From Thermoplasmata archaeon (GTDB lineage: Archaea; Thermoplasmatota; Thermoplasmata; Lutacidiplasmatales; UBA184): DNA of 9,995 bases. Position numbers and translations under genes: made by a program. Below the pieces are notes generated by a model, which did not search any database, had not been told where the DNA came from, and saw nothing but the letters and a program-made list of their open reading frames with translations. Below, piece by piece: positions 6,284 through 9,995 of the stretch; position 1 is the first letter of the stretch; the number at the start of each line of letters is the position of its first letter. The stretch covers positions 1 through 9,995 of the forward strand of contig JASHTI010000167.1 of assembly GCA_030040625.1 (NCBI GenBank), read 5' to 3'.

Positions 6284-8264
6284 CGTAGTCCACCTCCGAT
6301 TCCTCGTTCCCCGGGGCCGGCTCCGGCTCCGCGGCGGCCGCCTCGGCCGCTTCGACGACCGCCCGGGGCAGGCGGACGTCCCAGTCGCCCGGCAGGGGGT
6401 CGGCGCCCAGAAGACGCCCCTCGTCGATGCCGGCGATGTACCAGTCGAGATCGTTCGCCTCCACGTCCGTCCCCTTCGGGAACCGGATCGCGAGGCCGGT
6501 CGTGCCGTTCGGACCGAGCTTCGGGAGCGTCCACCAGGCCCGGCCGAGCTCCGCGTCGGTACCGGCCGGCTCCGGCGCGAACCGGGCCAGCCCGAGCAGC
6601 TCGGGGGGCAGCTCCAGGAACAGCTCGAGGACCCGTGCCCGCGGCGTGTAGTTCGTCACCGTGACCGTGGCGGCACGCTCGCCGGCCGCGGCCTCGACGC
6701 TGGTGTCGACGTTGACGACGTCCATGATCTTCGTCACTACGGGGGTGAGATCCGGCACCGGCTTGCCGACCAGCGTGCTCGTCTTCTCGGCGAGCCGGGG
6801 GAGGATCTTCTGGATGATCGCGAACTTCTCGCTCGCGAAGTCCCGGCGGCTCTTCCGGGAGAGGTGGGCCCGCAGATGGCGGGCCGCCGCCTGGAGGGCG
6901 AGGGTCAGCTCGCGGTCGAGCTCCGGGTCCTCGGCGACCGCCTCCTTCGCCTCACTGGTGAACGGGATCTTCGTTGAGGCGACGTGCACGAGGGCGAGCA
7001 TCGGGCCGACCGGCAGCCCGGCCCCGCCCTTCTGATCGAGGCCGTAGCGGCGCCAGTCCATCCCGGCGACGGCGGTCGTGATCGCGCAGGCGCCCTGCTG
7101 GAAGAGGAGCGGCACCCGGTTCGCGAAGCGGAGGAGCTGGATCGGCTGGTCGGCGGCCAGGCCCCCGCCGTAGACGAGCCCGACCTCGACCATGAACGGG
7201 AACCCACCGCGGACCTTCGGCGGTCGACTCACCGGCGGGGCGAAGAACTCCGGCCGGAGCTCACCGAGGACGTTGCGGAGCCCTCGCTTGATGAGGAGGC
7301 TTCCGATCGGAGAGAGGCACTCGGCGTTCGGGGCCACGAGCGAGACGCCGTGCAAGGATCGGAGGAGCCGCTCCTGCGCGTCGCCGACCACGCCGGAGGG
7401 CGGGGACCGGGCGGAGAGGGCGGCCGCCTCGAGCACCTCCTTCGCCGCGCGGGCGCTCACGCCCTGCAGGTCCTTCGTCAGGAACTCGGCGAGGTTCGGC
7501 CGCCGGCTTGCCTTGAGCAGGTAGCCGAGCTCGCCGAGCTCCAGCCCGTACGGGTGCGGCGCTGTCTCCTTGGCGAGCGGCGGCAGATCGCTGGAGGCCC
7601 GCGGGAACGTCACCCGGGTGCCGTCCGGCTCCTGGAGCGTGATCTGGGCGTGAGGGTTGACGATCGCCGTGCCTCGTAGGTACTCGAGCGGGGACTGCCG
7701 TCCCCGTTGGTACCGGGCCTTCAGGACGAGCTCGACCGACGTCCCGTGCGTCCGGTCCCAGAGCACGACGTCCTCGCTGACGACCCGCGGCTGGTTCTTC
7801 TGCGTCTCCAGGACTAGCTCGAGGACATGGGCGGCGTCCTCCTCCTCGACCTTGGAGACGACCTTCACGGGCCGGGCCGTCGTGAGGTTCGCGTAGAGGA
7901 CCGCCGCCGAGACGCCGATGCCCTGCTGGCCCCGGGCCTGCCGGTTCGCGTGGAACCGGGAGCCGTAGAGCAGGCGGGCGAAGACGTTCGGGATCTCGCG
8001 ACGCAGGATCCCCGGGCCGTTGTCGGCGACGACGACCCGGTAGCGGTCCTCCGCCTCCTTGGTGATCGTCACGCCCACCTCGGGGAGGACCCGGGCCTCC
8101 TCGGCGGCGTCGAGCGCGTTGTCGACGAGCTCCTTGACGGTCGTCAGCAGGGCGCGCGCGGGGTTGTCGAAGCCGAGGATCTGGCGGTTCCGCTCGAAGA
8201 ACTCGGCGATCGAGATCTCGCGCTGCTTGGCCGCGAGCTGCTGGGCGATCGACGGGGGCGCCAC
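6243..8264 (-). CDS. top6B: DNA topoisomerase VI subunit B (GHKL ATPase)
   Basis: The ATP-binding subunit of topoisomerase VI. It dimerises on ATP binding to capture a DNA segment and drives passage through the break made by Top6A. The GHKL domain shows the N box ELVDNALDA (Asn49), DNGPGI (81-86) and GQQGIGV (112-118). An H2tH-like region follows, then a transducer domain with the switch lysine Lys432 in TKIPFTSEAK. After about residue 525 comes a C-terminal beta-rich segment (TVTVTNYTPRARVLELF to DWYIAGID) resembling the Ig-like domain of Methanosarcina Top6B. The protein ends in a Glu/Ala-rich acidic tail (636-673). At 673 residues it is longer than the Sulfolobus protein (about 530). The frame stays open to 9359, but the upstream part is a shadow of the nitrilase gene. 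I chose the GTG at 8264 because conserved sequence starts there and a TATA-like box lies about 27 nt upstream. Confidence 0.96.
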   Translation of the reverse strand: MAPPSIAQQLAAKQREISIAEFFERNRQILGFDNPARALLTTVKELVDNALDAAEEARVLPEVGVTITKEAEDRYRVVVADNGPGILRREIPNVFARLLYGSRFHANRQARGQQGIGVSAAVLYANLTTARPVKVVSKVEEEDAAHVLELVLETQKNQPRVVSEDVVLWDRTHGTSVELVLKARYQRGRQSPLEYLRGTAIVNPHAQITLQEPDGTRVTFPRASSDLPPLAKETAPHPYGLELGELGYLLKASRRPNLAEFLTKDLQGVSARAAKEVLEAAALSARSPPSGVVGDAQERLLRSLHGVSLVAPNAECLSPIGSLLIKRGLRNVLGELRPEFFAPPVSRPPKVRGGFPFMVEVGLVYGGGLAADQPIQLLRFANRVPLLFQQGACAITTAVAGMDWRRYGLDQKGGAGLPVGPMLALVHVASTKIPFTSEAKEAVAEDPELDRELTLALQAAARHLRAHLSRKSRRDFASEKFAIIQKILPRLAEKTSTLVGKPVPDLTPVVTKIMDVVNVDTSVEAAAGERAATVTVTNYTPRARVLELFLELPPELLGLARFAPEPAGTDAELGRAWWTLPKLGPNGTTGLAIRFPKGTDVEANDLDWYIAGIDEGRLLGADPLPGDWDVRLPRAVVEAAEAAAAEPEPAPGNEESEVDYDAAEASAGSRDEE

Positions 8265-8284
8265 GGCGACCGTCCGGGAGCCGG

Positions 8285-8313
8285 TCGATTCATAATGCCG
8301 CCGCTCGAATCGA
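8285..8313. promoter_or_regulatory. Inverted repeat bracketing the top6B TATA box
   Basis: TCGATTC (8285-8291) and GAATCGA (8307-8313) form a 7-bp inverted repeat with a 15-nt spacer. The first arm overlaps the TATA-like box at 8288-8295. The whole element sits in the 56-bp gap between the nitrilase stop and the top6B start. An operator role is only inferred. Confidence 0.3.
8288..8295 (-). promoter_or_regulatory. TATA box of top6B-top6A
   Basis: The minus strand reads TTATGAAT, the most AT-rich spot in the gap upstream of top6B. It is centred about 27.5 nt from the GTG at 8264, which predicts a leaderless top6B-top6A transcript that begins separately from the nitrilase gene. Confidence 0.55.
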
Positions 8314-8320
8314 ACGATGG

Positions 8321-9142
8321 CTACGCCGGCGCTCCGGCAGGGGGCGGGGGCCGTGCGGCGACGTCGCGGAGCACCGGCCGGAACGGCCGCCACCGCGCCG
8401 CCGCCGCCGGGTCGAGGTCGGCGGCGAGGAGCCGCTCCCCCTCCGCGAGCCCTTCGAGAGGGACCGTCTGGAGGCCGAGCGGCTCGCCGCGCGCATCCCA
8501 GGCGCCGCTCCCGCCGGCAAAGACCAGCCCGTCCTCGACCCCTACGCGGTTGACGTAGAGGATCGGGAGGCCGTTCTCGACCGCGCGGGCCGGCAGGAGG
8601 CGCTCGAACAGCGGGCGGCTCGTGGTCGGGGAGGCCGAGATGTTCACCAGCAACTCGGCCCCGCCGACCGCCAACTCCCGCGTGACCTCCGGAAAGAAGA
8701 CGTCGTAGCAGATCTCCACCCCGAGCCGCACCTTCGGCGTCGGGATCGGGGCACTGCGGTCGGTCGGCGAGAAGAGAAGGCCCTCCTCGAACGGGCCAAA
8801 CGTCGGCAGGTAGCGCTTGGTCTGACGGTGCCGGTGACCCTCGGGGTCGACGACCAGCGCAACGTTCTCGACCTCCCCGGGGCGGTCCGACGAGACGACC
8901 GGGGCCCCGACCACGATGGTGGCGCCGCCCGCGCGCGCGATGCGGGCGAGCTCGCCGTAGGCCGGCTCTTCCGGCCGGAGCGCGGCCGACCGGAGCCGGT
9001 CGCCGACGTGGTAGCCGGACAGGTAGAGCTCCGGGAAGACGACCAGGTCGGCGCGGGCGGCCCGGACGACCGCGGCGAGCCGCTCGAGGTTGCGGCCGAT
9101 CTCCAGGGGACGGGGCGCCAGCTCGGCGAGGACGACCCGCAT
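8321..9142 (-). CDS. Nitrilase-superfamily carbon-nitrogen hydrolase
   Basis: A 273-residue amidase-type enzyme predicted to hydrolyse a non-peptide C-N bond through a thioester intermediate on cysteine. The family Glu-Lys-Cys triad is visible: Glu38 in VVFPELYLSGY, Lys109 in QTKRYLPTFG and Cys145 in GVEICYDVFFPE. The second conserved glutamate is at FEEG (119-120). Length and motif spacing match single-domain cytosolic members. There is no signal peptide and no membrane helices, so it is not an apolipoprotein N-acyltransferase. The substrate cannot be read from the sequence. The context gives no NAD synthetase, polyamine or pyrimidine genes to narrow it. The ATG overlaps the stop of the upstream membrane-protein gene by one base (TGATG), showing translational coupling. 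The Ala/Pro-rich C-terminus (PPPPAGAPA) is probably disordered. Superfamily is certain, specific activity unknown. Confidence 0.93.
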   Translation of the reverse strand: MRVVLAELAPRPLEIGRNLERLAAVVRAARADLVVFPELYLSGYHVGDRLRSAALRPEEPAYGELARIARAGGATIVVGAPVVSSDRPGEVENVALVVDPEGHRHRQTKRYLPTFGPFEEGLLFSPTDRSAPIPTPKVRLGVEICYDVFFPEVTRELAVGGAELLVNISASPTTSRPLFERLLPARAVENGLPILYVNRVGVEDGLVFAGGSGAWDARGEPLGLQTVPLEGLAEGERLLAADLDPAAAARWRPFRPVLRDVAARPPPPAGAPA

Positions 9143-9597
9143 CAGTAGAAGTACCGACGCACCGCCAGCAGGTAGACGAGCAGGGCGACGAAGAGGACGA
9201 ACAGGATCGTGATGAACCCGGTGAAGAACAGGTAGGCGGTCGTCCCGAAGACGAGGACGACCGTCGTCCAGAGGGCCCAGGTCTCCTGGCGCCAGAGCGA
9301 GGTGGCGATGCTGAGCAGCGCGACGCCGACGACGAGCAGGATGAGCGCGGCGAGCTCACCGGCCGGGGTGAAGATCTCCAGGCTCGTCGGGACCGTCGCG
9401 CCCGCCAGCTGGTTGAGGACGTAGAGGACCGCCCCGAGGACCATCACGAAGCCGACCAGACCGATCAGGATCGAGACGAAGGCGACGCCAAGGGGAAGCC
9501 GCGGGCGGGCCGGGGTCGGCTCCCAGACCGGGGGAAGGTGCCCGATGTCGACGGAGCCCGCCCCGCCGCTGGCGTCAGCCGTTGCGGAGCCGCTCAT
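9142..9597 (-). CDS. Four-helix membrane protein of unknown function, coupled to the nitrilase gene
   Basis: A 151-residue integral membrane protein. The first 35 residues are polar, Gly/Ala- then Pro-rich, and probably cytoplasmic. Hydrophobic helices follow at about 36-61, 79-101, 107-125 and 127-146, and the protein ends in VRRYFY. I do not recognise the family and see no catalytic motif. The stop codon overlaps the ATG of the nitrilase-type gene in the sequence TGATG, so the two proteins are made from one transcript. The ATG at 9597 is preceded by a nearby out-of-frame ATG at 9605 and a weak GAGG. A possible TATA element (CTACATTT) lies about 34 nt upstream. It might recruit the enzyme to the membrane, but that is speculation from gene order. 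Confidence 0.82.
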   Translation of the reverse strand: MSGSATADASGGAGSVDIGHLPPVWEPTPARPRLPLGVAFVSILIGLVGFVMVLGAVLYVLNQLAGATVPTSLEIFTPAGELAALILLVVGVALLSIATSLWRQETWALWTTVVLVFGTTAYLFFTGFITILFVLFVALLVYLLAVRRYFY

Positions 9598-9626
9598 CGC
9601 CTCATAGGCGGGATGCCCGCGTGCCG

Positions 9627-9641
9627 CAAATGTAGGTTTCG
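9627..9641 (-). promoter_or_regulatory. Possible promoter of the membrane protein-nitrilase pair
   Basis: The minus strand reads CGAAACCTACATTTG, a purine-rich BRE-like part followed by an AT-richer part. It is centred about 34 nt upstream of the ATG at 9597. It is weaker than the other TATA-like boxes here and predicts a leader of about 8 nt. Confidence 0.3.
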
Positions 9642-9733
9642 TTCGATGTCGCGCATCCGGCAGGGGCCGCTCTCGCTCGCGCCAATCCGTTCGGCCCAGG
9701 GGCGCCCGCTTCCGCGAGCTCTAGACGGCAACG

Positions 9734-9748
9734 CCTGGTCGGACCAGG
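9734..9748. promoter_or_regulatory. 15-bp palindrome in the spacer upstream of the membrane protein gene
   Basis: CCTGGTC, one G, GACCAGG: a perfect 7-bp inverted repeat with a 1-nt centre. A 1-nt loop is too tight for a good RNA hairpin, so symmetric protein binding to DNA is the more natural reading. It lies in the non-coding stretch 9598-9858, about 140 bp upstream of the gene starting at 9597. Confidence 0.35.
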
Positions 9749-9757
9749 GTAGGTGAC

Positions 9758-9786
9758 CCCGCGTTGTGCGTGACCAGCAGCGCGGG
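9758..9786. terminator. Stem-loop downstream of the right-edge gene, possible 3' end signal
   Basis: CCCGCG (9758-9763) pairs with CGCGGG (9781-9786), and the stem extends inward through a T-G wobble, T-A and G-C pairs. It begins about 70 nt after the stop of the partial gene at 9859-9995. No T-rich tract accompanies it, so a terminator role is weakly supported. Confidence 0.25.
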
Positions 9787-9858
9787 TAGATCCGGGCCGG
9801 AGACGCCCGCGCCGGGAGTTCCGGGACGGTCCAGACCCCAGGCGCGACCCTCCCAGGG

Positions 9859-9995
9859 TTACGGCCGACCCGCGGCGGTGATCACGACCCGTTCACCCCG
9901 GAAGCGCGCAGGCGCCGGCCGTATCGTGAGGCCGAGCGCCCTCGCCCTCTCCAGGATATCGTTGTAGGCCGCTTCGGTGATGAAGCTGGTACCGA
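9859..9995 (-). CDS. C-terminal 44 residues of an unidentified protein (5' part beyond right edge)
   Basis: The minus frame entering from the right edge stays open for 44 codons to a TAA at 9861-9859. The fragment begins GTSFITEAAYNDILERARAL and ends VVITAAGRP. It looks like real protein: an amphipathic helix (AAYNDILERARALGL) followed by an alternating beta-like segment (RGERVVITAAG), without the Arg/Pro-rich composition typical of shadow frames here. That suggests an alpha/beta protein end, but the fragment is too short to name a family. It is on the same strand as the downstream membrane protein-nitrilase pair, separated by 261 bp of apparently non-coding DNA. Confidence 0.6.
   Translation of the reverse strand, partial: GTSFITEAAYNDILERARALGLTIRPAPARFRGERVVITAAGRP

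Noticed and set aside
5108..6664. 518-codon plus-strand open frame
   Set aside because: Antisense to top6A and the end of top6B. It has a skewed composition (Leu/Val/Glu then Arg/Pro) and no domain.
8265..9359. N-terminal extension of the top6B frame (about 365 codons)
   Set aside because: It overlaps the nitrilase gene in a different frame and is Arg/Pro/Ser-rich. Known Top6B proteins begin near the residues following the GTG at 8264.
9598..9858. Possible tRNA or other RNA gene in the spacer
   Set aside because: A TTCGA-like T-loop sequence occurs near 9642, but the flanking bases do not form a 5-bp T stem and no acceptor stem was found.
9764..9967. 67-codon plus-strand open frame
   Set aside because: Composition is Arg/Pro/Ser-rich with no motif, and it runs opposite the better-looking C-terminal fragment on the minus strand.
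1..9995. Defence system, CRISPR array, transposon or integrated element
   Set aside because: No spaced direct repeats, transposase, integrase, nuclease-helicase or toxin-antitoxin genes were seen. The genes read as ordinary chromosomal content.

Overview
The window looks like chromosomal DNA from a very GC-rich archaeon. The strongest evidence is a complete DNA topoisomerase VI locus (top6B then top6A). Several TATA-like boxes also sit about 25-28 nt upstream of start codons, the spacing expected of archaeal promoters with leaderless transcripts. An exported protein with repeated FxxxGLPAGTSW-type beta modules resembles surface proteins that are abundant in high-GC Thermoplasmatota. I therefore favour a Thermoplasmatota-like lineage outside the classical Thermoplasmatales, which are known to lack topoisomerase VI. 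That placement is an inference, not something the sequence proves.

Nearly all genes are on the minus strand, so the transcriptional order runs from high to low coordinates. At the right edge is the last 44 codons of an unidentified gene (9859-9995). After a non-coding spacer come a four-helix membrane protein and a nitrilase-superfamily amidohydrolase, translationally coupled (9597-8321). Next are top6B and top6A (8264-5144), overlapping by 41 bp. A second coupled pair follows, a multi-pass membrane protein and an exported, membrane-anchored surface protein with three repeats (5102-3361). The only plus-strand gene is a small zinc-ribbon protein (3013-3321). It is divergent from a zinc-ribbon protein with two membrane helices (2909-2502). 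The left part carries an aquaporin (2404-1661) and the first 476 codons of a catalase-peroxidase, KatG, which runs off the left edge (1430-1).

The genes form small units rather than one pathway: oxidative stress and water or peroxide permeability (katG, aquaporin), cell envelope (the membrane and surface pair, the 4-TM protein), and DNA topology (Topo VI). I saw no CRISPR array, tRNA, rRNA, insertion sequence, integrase, toxin-antitoxin pair or defence island. There is no gene-free stretch over 300 bp. The most interesting leads are operator-like palindromes in several promoters (katG, the divergent zinc-ribbon pair, top6B), the katG-aquaporin neighbourhood, and the uncharacterised coupled pairs. 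I found no clear, previously undescribed multi-gene system.
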